Source: Blastobasis lacticolella (taxonomy: Eukaryota > Arthropoda > Insecta > Lepidoptera > Blastobasidae). Taken from it: DNA of 64,000 nucleotides. The position numbers and the translations under genes are program-made. Positions 10,448 through 20,690 of this stretch are shown here, piece by piece (the stretch's first letter is position 1; every line of letters begins with the position of its first letter). Location: the NCBI GenBank assembly GCA_905147135.1, contig LR990057.1, forward strand, positions 806,001 through 870,000, given 5' to 3'. The notes under the pieces are model-generated. The model made no database searches. It was not told the DNA's origin and worked only from the letters and a program-made list of their open reading frames with translations.

Positions 10448-10803
10448 AGGAGCGTCGGTGCCGGTGGCCTTAAACTAGAGAGTGTGATTCGTAAGCAAGA
10501 GGTATCGCGTCCGAATTACGCTGCGGCCATGTAACAGAGACTCTTTTCTGAGTTATGTACATTAGTTGAACACTAACCGATGCTCTTACGGTGAGGGAAA
10601 ACACCGTGATGAAACCTGCACACTCAGGCGACTGAATGTGTAAATAAATAAATGAAATAAATATTCGTGTAACCGTGATCCAATTTAGTCAGGTTCAGTC
10701 GCTCCTCTATAATTACTTCATCTGCCAAATTCTGGATTATGGTCAGGGCGGATCCTGGCTCACGCACGCGAGAGCGCAACCGGTATATTGACGGCAAGAT
10801 AAT
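10448..10803 (+). mobile_element. SINE-A copy with an internal A/T-rich insertion
   Basis: The head 'aggagcgtcggtgccggtgg' is diverged and the body is complete. About 28 bases of an AAATA-type tandem interrupt it near 10640-10668. The 3' end 'gacggcaagataatttt' is close to the consensus 'aacgccaagat'. A pseudo-tRNA with a degraded A box is unlikely to be transcribed. Confidence 0.75.
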
Positions 10804-11094
10804 TTTGTATACAAATTTAACTCGAGGTTTTTGTATGCAATGCTGAATTCAATCAATGGTAGGAGCGCGTCGGTCACTATCACTCAATTTCGTATTACCT
10901 ATACGCCCTTCTACGCAGTAAAGTACGTCACTTGACGTCATGAGCTTAGGCTGCATGGTGAGCGAATTATGATATGGTCACGACAAACAAATCGACAGCT
11001 ACGGTAAAAATAATAACGCAAATAAAAATATAAAACTATTTAAAGTACAAATAAGGTCGCTTTTAGTAATGTGTGTCTAAAATATGTGTCACCA

Positions 11095-11375
11095 GTGTTG
11101 ACTGGCATCTGCTTCAAGTAACAAGTCACATGTGCCACAAAAGCTGCTCACGGAACTGAACTCAGATACAATTTCATTTGGTATCGGGTGGATGATCAGG
11201 TGGTAGGACTCTGTGAAGACTGAGGAGTCCGCCTGGGTGAGTACCACCGTCTTATCTATTTCTACCGCCAAGCAATAATGCTTGCATTGTTGTGTTCCGG
11301 TTTGAAGGATAAGGTAGCCAGCGAAATTACAGGCATGAGACATTTTAGTCCTCACAGTGACAACACACCTAGTTA
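11095..11375 (-). mobile_element. Dispersed family E, copy 1
   Basis: On the minus strand, 'ggctaccttatccttcaaac' and 'cggaacacaacaatgcaagc' match 19510-19780 in sequence and order. Part of this copy is open for 88 codons (11089-11355), but the frame is not preserved in the other copies, so I do not call a gene. Confidence 0.5.
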
Positions 11376-11940
11376 TGGGCTGTATGCTCGTTCGTCACTG
11401 AGTATCACAAAATTGTTTGATCAGTGCTCTAATCACCACTATACTAAAACCAGCTCTGCGGACAAAAACTCACTTATTGCTCATTAACTCGGATGGGCAA
11501 ACAAATTTGCGGCTGTTTGATTTCACAATGATTAACTTCCTTCTTCCAAGGAAAAGTACGCACGACTCGGATCGCGAGCGCTGCGTCACCACGCAAGATT
11601 GTAGTAGGTATAATCCGCGTCATGAAACAAGAGACTTGTCAAATAGCAGTAGAGGGAAATTTCGCGCAGGTAATCGTCTACTGCGCAAGTCGAACCACGT
11701 GACCCGCCAAGTCTCTTCTTACATGACACTAGTTATCACTAGAACGATCTTGAATGACGGTACCAGAGCGTGTTGGCGAATTATTCGGCGGATGAGTTCA
11801 GGAAGTGCATTGTAGGTAGTAAAATTCCAAAGCTCATGTTTCAGTGTTTCCTAGAATCGTAAGATGTAGTGAAATTCCTTTTGTGTCTAGACAGATGTAA
11901 TGAGCAAGTAAACGTTGTATTACGTGATCGTGTCGTTACG
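11376..11940. other. No gene or recognised repeat
   Basis: A 132-codon plus-strand frame (11417-11815) has no recognisable motif. Confidence 0.4.
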
Positions 11941-12085
11941 TGTCGTTCAAGAGGTATATTAGAGGTCTCTTCAGAGGCGGGCAACGCATTAGTGACCCCT
12001 GGTGTTGCTGATGTCCAGCGGCGGTGACCACTTTCCATCGGGTGGCCCGCTTGCCTGTTTGTCTGCCGTGTAACATAAAAAAAAA
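11941..12085 (+). mobile_element. Family-B element with poly(A)
   Basis: It contains 'agaggtctcttcagaggcgg', 'gttgctgatgtccagcggcg', 'gcccgcttgcctgtttgtct' and 'gtaacat' followed by nine A (12077-12085). This is the clearest plus-strand member of a family also seen at 31011-31130 and 47430-47587. The 3' end is identical in kind to that of family R (21006-21335), so the two probably use the same LINE machinery. Confidence 0.65.
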
Positions 12086-12300
12086 GATAGTACTGTAAAA
12101 CAATGTAGTACAGATTGCATACATTGTTGCACAAAAAGTTTCATTATCAACTGTTTTGTGGCACAAAAAAGTTTCATTTTGGTCTGCTCGGTTAACTGAT
12201 AATGATTGCCTTACAACGGGCCTGGGTCATATGAGTATGAAATCAATTGGCAGAGAATTGAAAACTGTGAGTTGTGGCTAACGAAAACACATTAAGCTAG

Positions 12301-12418
12301 GGAGAGCGACAGCGATAAGGCCGCCTTTGCCCACAACTAGTTATGGTTTTTTGTCGGAACTTTTTAATGTAATTATTCTTGTGTGAGCAATAAAGAATTT
12401 ATCTATCTATCTATCTAG
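12301..12418 (+). mobile_element. Non-LTR 3' end, family T copy 3, (TATC)n tail
   Basis: 'agcgataaggccgcctttgc' and 'gagcaataaagaattt' are followed by a TATC tandem. It is the third family-T copy, again on the plus strand and again with a different tail unit. Confidence 0.6.
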
Positions 12419-12470
12419 GGAGAGCGACTGCTTACCATCAGGCGGGCCGTAAGCCACATTAGATGTTTTT
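12419..12470 (+). mobile_element. Family-B-like 3' fragment
   Basis: 'gcttaccatcaggcgggccg' is the 3' motif of the SINE/LINE group, truncated on both sides. Confidence 0.35.
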
Positions 12471-12494
12471 AATGCATCGCAGAGACAAACGAGC

Positions 12495-12645
12495 AGACAG
12501 CCCACCTTGGTAAGCGGTAGCTGTCGCCTATAACATCTACGATTCATGCATTTATACTATCGTAACACTTATTGCAGACAACAAAAATGCAGAACTGCTG
12601 GTGCATTGTCACTGTGAGCACTAAGATGAAATGCCTCAATCCTGT
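12495..12645 (+). mobile_element. Dispersed family E, copy 2
   Basis: It shares 'taacatctacgattcatgca' and 'taagatgaaatgcctca' with 19510-19780. It lacks the later part present in copies 1 and 3. Confidence 0.5.
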
Positions 12646-12650
12646 GTGTT

Positions 12651-13119
12651 GTGTAAAAAACTATAGGAAGCATATGATGTAAGTAAGTACTACTTCATTT
12701 CACACACATTCCACAGCAGTCCACAGCTAGGCTTGAGCTACCTCCACTTTAGAGGCTTTGCCTTAACCTCCACTCTCAAATTTTGTATTGTAATGCTTGG
12801 TGCATAAAATGCGCAGTTAAACTTATAGTTATTACGAAACCTAATTACTACGTAGAACCGAACATAAGTCGCAATAACGATGACTTACTCATCTCTTACA
12901 ATCACTGCACACGACATCGTGAGGCTTACCTGAAACAAATGGATTTACATTAAATATAGTACCTACGTGGTGTTGCGAATGGAATCTGCCAGCGAATGCT
13001 ACTATACAACTAAGTACGTAAAGAGTCCATGTTATAAAATGATATAATTACACGGTTTTCTGTAGGTAAAGGATTCATAACTAAGTAAAGTAGATAAATA
13101 GGTTCAAGGTACAAGATGG
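12651..13119. other. No gene or recognised repeat
   Basis: Mixed AT-rich sequence. Nothing is identified. Confidence 0.4.
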
Positions 13120-13440
13120 GGCAGTAAAGTTCGCGAGTGGCGACCACGTACCGGAAGACGCAGCGTGAGTAAGCCCCCAACAAGGCGGCCCGACGTCCTG
13201 TTAAAGATCGACCAGCTGGATGCGGAAGGCACAGGACCTTTTTTTTTTTTAATACCACCTATTTGACAAACAAGCTTACGGCCTGCCAAATGGCAAGCAG
13301 TCACCGCAGCCTATGGACGTTTGCAATACCAGGGGCATGGCCCATGCCTTTGTCGATCTCTGTCGATTGGTGATCTCCAATCCAGAGATCTCTGGGGGAG
13401 GCGTATACCCAGGACTGGGCTTCGTTCGGCTGATATGATA
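13120..13440 (+). pseudogene. Reverse-transcriptase C-terminus (GEAYxQxW type), split by an insertion
   Basis: Upstream of the insertion one frame reads 'GRRSVSKPPTRRPDVLLK', the degenerate end of a lepidopteran endonuclease/reverse transcriptase (usually GRR..GRPP.RW.DDL.K). A frameshift then precedes 'CGRHRT', equivalent to a W-M-R-A-Q-D-R stretch. Downstream of the insertion the frame resumes as 'RSLGEAYTQDWASFG' with its stop at 13431-13433. The family-B insertion at 13239-13355 separates the halves. It is dead through frameshift, substitution of the conserved W, and truncation. A relative lies at 34170-34290. Confidence 0.65.
13239..13355 (-). mobile_element. Poly(A) element (family B) inside the reverse-transcriptase remnant
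   Basis: T residues at 13239-13250 form the tail on the minus strand. The body reads 'acaaacaagcttacggcctg' and 'ggacgtttgcaataccaggg', very close to the insertion at 2511-2700. The right border is approximate. Confidence 0.6.
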
Positions 13441-13917
13441 ATGAGGTACAAGAGTTCATGCTACAAATAATATAATCACAAGCTTTTGAAGCAATCATGA
13501 CTCGATAAACAAAATGTAAAAGACAGCTTTTAATACAGTATCTCCGGCTTCGATTAAATGTTTATGAATTTAAAACCTGTTCAAATAAACTCTTCTTTTT
13601 TGCATCTTGCTTCACTTTCTAAAAAAGGAGCCAATGGCTGGCTCCAGCGGGTCGTCGCTTTTATCGTATGTACGTATAATACTTCTTTTTTGTACTTTTA
13701 TCGTGCATCGTATATACGCATAACAACACTTTAGCAATACCATAAAAATTCGAAAGGCTGTGCATTTATTACGTTTTCACTTTTGACAGTCAAACCACTG
13801 CACTGCTCCGATTGTGATGATATTGCTAAAGAGAAAAGTTGGATCCAGGGCTCCATCTTCAAGGAGCCTACTCTTTAAACCAGGTCTTAAGGCACATGTC
13901 ATCTCAAATATTTTAGA
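13441..13917. other. No gene or recognised repeat
   Basis: AT-rich sequence. Nothing is identified. Confidence 0.4.
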
Positions 13918-13980
13918 GAACATCTTTCCATCAGGTGGCCCGGCCCGCACGTCTTTTTGTCTGCCGTATTACATAAAAAA
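13918..13980 (+). mobile_element. Family-B 3' tail with poly(A)
   Basis: 'tttccatcaggtggcccggc', 'tttttgtctgccgtattaca' and a run of seven A. A partial copy cut off on its 5' side. Confidence 0.5.
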
Positions 13981-14253
13981 ACATGAAGTTGAAGGTAAAA
14001 TCTGACTTTTCATATTAATTATTAGGTATTCAGCCTTTTGCAGACTCCAGGTTCCCACAAAGGCTGTTTATGTTAGTACCTTTAGAAATTATGTAACCTT
14101 AGTGTGAACTAATGAATCAAACATTTATTTAATTTCGTGAGTGATACCCCTGTTATAAGTGCCAACGTCCACAACGGTTTTGTTATAATCTGGATTGATA
14201 GGTAACTGATAACAACTTAATTCATACCAGACAATCAGATAGGTCAGATAGGT

Positions 14254-14513
14254 TGGCCGTGTGGTGTCCGGCAGAGTAGAATAGCACCAACCCCCTACAC
14301 TCATGGGTGTCGTACAAGGCCACTAATGTTTTCGAGGCAAAAAAACAAGAGTCTCTGTAGTCTGAAAAATGGGCAGCAGCATTTTCCATTATTATATTTA
14401 AACACTGCGATCTCCAACCCGCCTGCCAAGCGTGGAGATTATGGTAATAACTTCCCCTTTCGTGGGAGAGGCCCTAAGTCCTGCAGTGGACTGTTACGGG
14501 CTGTGATAATGAA
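14254..14513 (-). mobile_element. SINE-C copy with a 10-bp target duplication
   Basis: This is the reverse complement of the 28101-28375 element: 'tggccgtgtggtgtccggca' at one end and 'ggcctctcccacgaaagggg' (minus strand) near the other. TCAGATAGGT occurs directly against both ends (14244-14253 and 14514-14523). A target duplication of this length, and 11 bp in the other clean copy, fits target-primed integration more than a cut-and-paste transposase. I see no obvious tRNA head, so it could also be a short LINE derivative. Confidence 0.7.
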
Positions 14514-14523
14514 TCAGATAGGT

Positions 14524-15128
14524 AATTACAAGGCTATAATATCCAGATCTATTGCAATGTACAAACATAATTGCGTGACATCGATTGTACTACTCTCGAA
14601 GTATTCAATCCACTGTCTGACTCGTCCACTTATAGAGACAAAGACAAAAGTGGTATTAACTATCTCCTTGAAAGAACTAATCATTTTCGCACTAATTGCC
14701 TACATGGAGGTGAGGGTAAAAGAGGGAAGGGGGGGGGGGGGGGGGGGGTCTTGTCATTGATTGGCCTTTTCCGCGAGGGAAAATTAATAGGATTCCACGT
14801 CTCCTTTAATAACAGACTTGTACAAATTAAACACACAAGCTGTTCTTTGCTTTTATAACGTTGTTTCGTTACGTGTCAGCTTTTGTTCGTGGCTGTGTTG
14901 ACGCGAAACTTGGTGAAAGTAGCTTACGTTCTAATCTTGGACTTGCGCGGTACTTTCAAAGTCGGATATTCACACCTTAGAAGGAATATACACAATTCCA
15001 AACGACTCTTCATCTAACGAGCAAGCAATCTTACCTAAACTGTAATGATCAACACAGTTCTTGCTCATAAATAAATAAATAATTTAAGATTCGAAATATT
15101 TATTTGTAAGATAATAAAATTAATATGC
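14524..15128. repeat. No gene; contains a 20-base G tract
   Basis: An uninterrupted run of 20 G occupies 14729-14748, preceded by purine-rich 'gagggaagg'. Frames crossing it (14326-14760, 14571-14858) are low-complexity artefacts that begin in SINE-C. The rest is unremarkable. Confidence 0.6.
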
Positions 15129-15357
15129 TTAGACAATTCACACAGCGCCATCTAGCCCCAAAGTAAGCAAAACTTGTGTTATGGGTGCCAGATAACTGAC
15201 AAACCACTTATATACTTTTAAATACCTATTTATTATACATATTAACACCCAGACCAGTAACAGAAATTAAAATTCATTATTTCAATTTCCGCTCGGCCGG
15301 GAATCGAACCCTCTGCGTGGTAGACGTTAACGTCAAAGTATCTCACTTAACTAGCCA
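15129..15357 (-). mobile_element. SINE-D copy, damaged head
   Basis: The 3' body 'cacagcgccatctagcccca' and 'gtgttatgggtgccagataa' leads to 'cggccgggaatcgaac', the B-box side of a tRNA-Gly-like head read on the minus strand. The A-box side is diverged. Other copies are at 38812, 51513 and 54312. Confidence 0.75.
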
Positions 15358-16280
15358 CTTGTGGTAAAATAGTAAGTGGAAGCACCTTCCACTCTATCTA
15401 TCAGACACCACACGCTGCCATTACAACGCTTAAAAGTTACAACCAAACCCAAGACGTTACCTCCAACACGTCCGCCCGCTCACCTTCTAAGGCGTCCCAC
15501 TGTCGCGTACCCGCGTACCTCTTACAGAATTAATATCGACCCTAGGATAAATCCGCAAGCATCCACAAGATTTATCGACCCGGGCTCGCCCATAAATCCA
15601 TGAGTCGCCGGGCGCGTTCAATCTCCGGCGGGGGCTCTTCTGCCACAATCGCTATAAAACACCGCGGCCGATTCCCATAAGAGGGCAAGCTTAGCCGCTA
15701 CTAAGGGCTACGTCTAGGAAGTCACGCCTACGGTGGCAGTGCGATTATTTAGTTAAAGGTGTTCCCAAACCGGTGTTTGCAACTGTTGCAAATTAACAAA
15801 TGTGTCCTACACACCACAATTTTTTATTTTAATGTTAAAAAAAATCTGTCAAATGAATAATCGGGCAAATGTAGAATCAGTCAAATGCAGAATCGGTCAA
15901 AAATTTACTATGATGTTAAACGTTCCTTTTGCTTTGTTGTGCTGCAAACAGCTTACAACTGTTGGTAACAGTTTCAAACTGTTTCCAATGTTCCCAAACC
16001 GATGTCCGAAGTCGTAAAAGGAGATGGGCAGGTACCTCTTCATAGATAGCGTAGGTACCGATATTCGGTCATATTGTGTCTCTATGCGAAACACAGTATT
16101 AAATGGATTGGCATTGAAATACTATACTTTATGTCTTACGGGATTTAAGTACGAAAAATATATTGTCTGTATGCAATATGCAATCTGCTGTTACTCCATA
16201 AGTGATTGTAATACACAATAAATAATGTTTTCTTCCCCCACTAAATGTTAGGAGAACAACAAGTGTGCGTAAAACCATGG
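15358..16280. other. No gene or recognised repeat
   Basis: A proline-rich 75-codon frame (15376-15603) is not supported by any motif. 'gttcccaaaccggtgt' at ~15760 recurs as 'gttcccaaaccgatgt' at ~15990, a weak local duplication. Confidence 0.4.
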
Positions 16281-16287
16281 TAGGGCC

Positions 16288-16359
16288 CCGGTAAACATCC
16301 GGCTCCGGCGGGATGTTTACCGGATCGGAAGTCGATGTGAAACGATGGCGATGACGTCA
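16288..16359. promoter_or_regulatory. Palindromic forkhead-like sites next to a consensus CRE
   Basis: CCGGTAAACATCC (16288-16300) and GGATGTTTACCGG (16311-16323) form a perfect 13-bp inverted repeat around a 10-base GC-rich loop. Each arm contains GTAAACA/TGTTTAC, the forkhead/FOXO core. The full palindromic CRE TGACGTCA lies at 16352-16359. TGTTTACCG appears once more at 16653-16661 inside another small hairpin. This could be a regulatory cluster or simply a stem formed by a mobile element end. No transcript is evident. Confidence 0.35.
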
Positions 16360-16646
16360 CACACACGCTACGGAGTATGAGCGACAGCGCTAAAATTAGA
16401 TTTTATTTTAAAAGCTTTAGGGAAAATTTTAGATCGTGTTATGTATGATGAAATTATAGTGCAGGATTTCTTATAAAATATATTTTTTTTATTAAAAAAC
16501 TGAATACTCGTATAGTAGTAAAACCATTTCAATAATTATCAGTAACAGTACACCTAATATTTACGGTTGAAGCTTTTACGTTTCTTTGACACGCTACACA
16601 ACGCCTGTACAATTCGTTGGAGCAATGTTTTAGAAAATTATTATCG

Positions 16647-16669
16647 CCTGATGTTTACCGTCAGGCGTT
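16647..16669. other. Small perfect hairpin
   Basis: CGCCTGA and TCAGGCG flank 'tgtttaccg', giving a 7-bp stem with a 9-base loop that repeats the TGTTTACCG word of the 16.3-kb palindrome. Confidence 0.4.
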
Positions 16670-17181
16670 TGTACTTAATTACATAGAAACTCTCGATTCT
16701 AATCAGTTGTTAGAATTAGAAAAATACAGTTTCTTACTGAAATTACCGTTAAGTATAAGCTAGGCTAGAAACCTAGGCTATCTAGGTCAAAAATAGAGTG
16801 TCGCTGTAACCCCAATCGATCACGCTAGCTCAAACACAAGCATAATACTGTGGAAAAAGCATAAACTGCAACTAACAAGCTGAAAGCCCGTTGAGTGCGC
16901 CACGTCCCCGGTTAAATACACCCCTGGGGGACGTATGGGGGGATGGGGGGTAAAAACAGAACATAAAACTGAAAAGAGAGCGGGCACTTTAAGTAACTAG
17001 CCATGATGAACCGGGATGAAAACCCCTGAGGCTTCGTAAATGCGCTAAGTATGTCTAGACTTACACTCTGCGGGAACTTTGCAAAGTTGAACTGAAGTTG
17101 ATAAGGTATTTTAAACTTATGAGGTTCTAAAAGTTAGTTACCATATAGACAACATCATTATTATCATCCTTCCTAGGATAA

Positions 17182-17316
17182 CCGTACATAGTATAAAATA
17201 AAGCGGCTTGTCGCGTCTGTCTGTATATATCCGCTAACTCCTCCTGCTTTGGACGGATTTTGATGCGGTTTTTACTATCATTTAGACAATTTCTTCCGGA
17301 TGGATAATATGTGTAA
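17182..17316 (+). mobile_element. Helitron-like 5' part
   Basis: 'gtacatagtataaaataaag' and 'ggattttgatgcggttttt' match the 5' half and middle of the Helitrons at 45401 and 24304. The 3' hairpin and CTAG end are not found, so this is a truncated or diverged copy. Confidence 0.5.
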
Positions 17317-17389
17317 TACATGCATATTATGATAGAGAAACCCCGAGAACGGCCGTGCGGAGCCAGACGGGTCGCTTGTAGGTAATAAA

Positions 17390-17395
17390 AGTAAG

Positions 17396-17432
<37 letters not shown>

Positions 17433-17520
17433 AACTTTATTGCACAATAATACAATTGGCGGGCTTAAGATTATTCTAGCAATTTTCACGCTAAAACATA
17501 TAAGCTCACGTCACCCTGGA
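17390..17520 (-). mobile_element. LINE 3' end with (TAAA)n tail
   Basis: On the minus strand the sequence reads through 'ttgtgcaataaagttt' into about eight AAAT-type units (plus strand TTTA at 17400-17431). The AATAAA signal and tandem tail mark the 3' terminus of a non-LTR element. The upstream border toward 17520 is uncertain. Confidence 0.5.
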
Positions 17521-17800
17521 AACTTGCAAATACATTCTTGGACCAGGAGAAGGAAATAGATTGAATATCGACGAAGCGCGACGGCGCCCTGTGCCAAGTA
17601 GTTGCAAAGCAATACCTACGAATGCAATGAAACGTCGGAGTTTAACAGTTGCTGCAAAAGACCAAAGGTAGTTGCGACAGTTGAGGAATACCGAGCGAAA
17701 TAGTACAAGAAGTAGGGAAACCGACCCTACGCCAATCGCAACCGGGACTGGCGCCATGAAGATGAATTATGTTGATTAATGTATGTAATGTATCTATTTA

Positions 17801-18160
17801 AAGCGTCGGTGGCCGAGTGGTTAAGGTATCCGACTCGTGAGCTAGAGATACCGGGTTCGAATCCCACTGCGGCCATGTACCAATGATTCTTTCCTAAGTT
17901 ATGTACATTAGTTGAATGCGAACCGATGCTCTTACGGTGAGGGCAAACATCGTGATGAAACCTGCACATAAAAGCGACTGAATATGTAACCATTATCCAA
18001 TCTGGTCAGGTTCTCCTGGTAGCAGGGTCACGGAGGTCAGATGGCAGTCGCTCTACTGTAATCATATGATTTGCCAAAACCTGGACCATGGGTATGGCGG
18101 ACCCGGAGCCCATGCGGGCACAACAGGGACGTTAACGCCAAGATACTTCTATTTTTTTAT
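17801..18160 (+). mobile_element. SINE-A copy, best preserved tRNA head
   Basis: The A box 'tggccgagtgg' at 17810-17820 and B box 'ggttcgaatcc' at 17854-17864 are both canonical, about 33 bases apart, and the head resembles tRNA-Ser(AGA). The body and GC-rich 3' part are complete, ending 'gacgttaacgccaagatact' before a T-rich flank. A 9-base insertion 'taatcatat' sits near the 3' part. Of the copies here this one has the most intact internal Pol III promoter. Confidence 0.85.
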
Positions 18161-18689
18161 TTATTAAGGTATGTATTTAAAACTCAATTCGTCATTCGAA
18201 TCATGAGTTCGAAGAAGCGCTTCCTACTCTCTGCAGAGCTTTATCAGGGAATAACTTCCGATTACCCCATTATTGAGTGCATCCGGGGAAATCCGGACAC
18301 CGCGAAAGCAGCGTTTCCCGCAGACGGAGGCACGCGAAGCGACGTTTAGAGCCCTTCAAGGCGGAGATTAACACATAACACGAGGGAAGATATCACGGTA
18401 TCGAATCCCTCATAGATATAACATGATATAACATAACTAAAGACTTGTGTATACTAGCGTAAACATTACGTGTTTATTGTAGCGGTTATATCTCGTGTGC
18501 ACATTAAGCGGTACAATTTCTAATAGAGAGGACGAGGCGCGGTCGATGGATAAGAGCGAGCGAAGCATGTTTACCTGGTGAAAAGCGGTAAATGACATCT
18601 ACCTTTCATGCACTGTTCAACCAAAGTGAGAACAAGTGGAATTTCTCGTACGTTTGTGGGGTTTTTTATGGGAATTCAGAGGGTATTTT
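18161..18689. other. No gene or recognised repeat
   Basis: Frame 18071-18349 starts inside SINE-A and has no family. Nothing else is seen. Confidence 0.4.
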
Positions 18690-18825
18690 TTAATACAAGG
18701 ATTAAAAAATATTTATCGTGTCTTTTTTCCTCTTTGCCGTCCTACTTTACATTGGCGGAATTACCTGTGTTACCACAAATAAAAATAAATTGAAATTGAA
18801 ATTGAAAATTGAAATTATTGAGATT
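18690..18825 (+). mobile_element. LINE 3' tail with (AAATTG)n
   Basis: 'cacaaataaaaataaattga' runs into repeated AAATTG units. It has the structure expected of a non-LTR 3' terminus. The body is unidentified. Confidence 0.4.
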
Positions 18826-19509
18826 TAAGATATATTATCTTCAAAGAAATAGCCAACCCCCAAAGAAGTTTAATCTTGAAAGTTACATAACAAACATTTG
18901 AAGGTTACTATAACAAACAGGCACACTATCTGATGGTAAGCAGTAACAGTGATTTGCTATCCCACATTGAGACGGTCGAAGCTTTTCGCCGAAGGTTTCG
19001 CCGGGGGTTTTATTATTTTTGACAAATATAATTGCAAGGATATTCTTTTATCTTCTCTAGATCACCTTCTAGAGATAATTTAAACTACCTTTTTACATTA
19101 TACAGTCATTGAAAGACAATTCAAGTTAAATATTCAAATTTTTTACACTACACTTACACTATTTTTTTGTCAACAACATCGCCTTTACCGGGTCACGTAC
19201 CTAAATCGGTGGCATTGTACCTGTCTGTACTTTCGCAGTAAACAACCTCACAGGCGTTCAGCGACACGTTTACGGAGTGCGATCGCAAACGGTAGCCACA
19301 CGGCAACGACCTATCCCTCTGTATCGGTCTCACAAAGGGAGATTGAGTCTAAATTAGGCCGCAAGGCCGCGTCCGATGCGCGGGAGTTGCAAAACGAACG
19401 CGACGGCGCACAACCAAACAAAGGATGGTATGAAGTGTTATTTGTTGCTGGAACAAAGAATGAATGTTGATAGGGGCGCAAAGTTTGTTTTTTCTGCAGT
19501 GAAAAACGA
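18826..19509. other. No gene or recognised repeat
   Basis: It contains 'aaacaggcacactatctgat' near 18917, a trace of the SINE/LINE 3' motif. Overlapping frames at 19311-19562 run toward family E and carry no motif. Confidence 0.35.
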
Positions 19510-19780
19510 ACTGACAGCGCACCGGTAAGCGATAACTGTCGCCCATAACATCTACGATTCATGCATTTAGGTTGTAGGCAACAAAAATGCTGAAGCGCAG
19601 GTGCGATGTCACTGTGAGGACTAAGATGAAATGCCTCATACTTGTAATTTTGCTGGCTACCTTATCGTTCAAACCGGAACACAACAATGCAAGCAATGTT
19701 GTTTAGTGGCAGAAATAAATAAGGCAGTGGCACTCCTAGGCGGACTCCTCAGGCTTCACGTAGTCCAAGCTCCTGATAAA
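19510..19780 (+). mobile_element. Dispersed family E, copy 3 (longest)
   Basis: It joins the parts seen separately at 12495-12645 (first half) and 11095-11375 (second half): 'cataacatctacgattcatg', then 'gctggctaccttatcgttca', then 'ggaacacaacaatgcaagca'. The element type is unknown, with no terminal repeats or tail visible. Confidence 0.5.
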
Positions 19781-19913
19781 ATGCAGTAGGTCATTAGAAC
19801 ATGCATTACCTTTGTGCTAATTTCATTATACGATCCTAGTAGGAGCTGGAAGAAGCAGTGTTCGCAATTGCAATGTAGGAAGTGCTCTCGGATATGAATA
19901 ATTGTTATGTCAA

Positions 19914-20206
19914 TATATCAAATCAAATCAAATCAAATCAAAATTTCTTTATTGATTAGGACATTAAATATCTCTTTCAATCGTCAAAAAGGAGGGGGGT
20001 AGGAAAGTAGGAAGGAAACACACAGTGACACGCTGACCGCCCTATGTCTGTAGATAAACGTATCCCTCGCCAACCACAACCGAACCGGGCTCGACAATGC
20101 CAGACAGAGCCGGAACGCTATATTATATAATATACTCGTAGGTATGTCTAGTATAATTAAGAAAAACCACCTAAAACTACAGCAAGAGTAAGCCAGTCCA
20201 CCAAGG
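19914..20206 (-). mobile_element. Non-LTR/SINE 3' end, family G copy 1, (TTTGA)n tail
   Basis: About 285 bases are shared at high identity with 26824-27097: 'tctttattgattaggacatt', 'cacagtgacacgctgaccgc', 'gtagataaacgtatccctcg'. The minus strand ends in a TTTGA tandem, so it is a retroelement 3' end with a tandem tail. No coding sequence is recognisable. Confidence 0.7.
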
Positions 20207-20344
20207 CAGCACCCGTTCACGAGTATAACGCAGGGCCCAGCCATCGTCCAATTCAACCATATTTGAGGGAAAAGAGCGACCCGGCCCCCACGCCACCGCC
20301 AGACAGACTTTTAAGTGAGCGTGCATCACACATGCTGCATGTGA

Positions 20345-20578
20345 TAGGTAGTTGCTCCCACCCTACTCTATCCTATCCCTACCCTATCGCTACCTTACCC
20401 TTACCCTATCCTACCATTGCCTTAACCCTACCCTACCACTACCTTACCCCTACCCCACCACTATCTTACCCCGACCCTACCACTATCTTACCCCTACCCC
20501 ACCCTATACTACCTTACCGCTATCTTACTCCTACCCTACCCTACCCCTACTCTAACTACTACCCTACCCCTACCCTAG
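20345..20578. repeat. CCTAC/CCTTACC-type minisatellite
   Basis: About 230 bases of irregular 'ctaccctacc', 'ttacccctac' and 'actacc' units. The unit equals the GTAGG-rich interior of the Helitrons at 24304 and 38908, but no Helitron ends flank it. It produces two spurious Y/P/T-rich frames (20263-20700, 20352-20555) that are not genes. Confidence 0.85.
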
Positions 20579-20690
20579 CGCAGACAGGAGACACCATGTG
20601 TGGGAGAGGAAGGAAAATTAACGCCGTTTCCAAGGTGGTTCTCTGTGGGGGAAAGAAACGGCAAGAAACCCACAGAGCCTACGTTAATTC

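Noticed and set aside
17810..17864. Possible functional tRNA-Ser gene
   Set aside because: The A and B boxes are good, but it is the head of SINE-A, continues into the SINE body, and lacks a closing acceptor stem.
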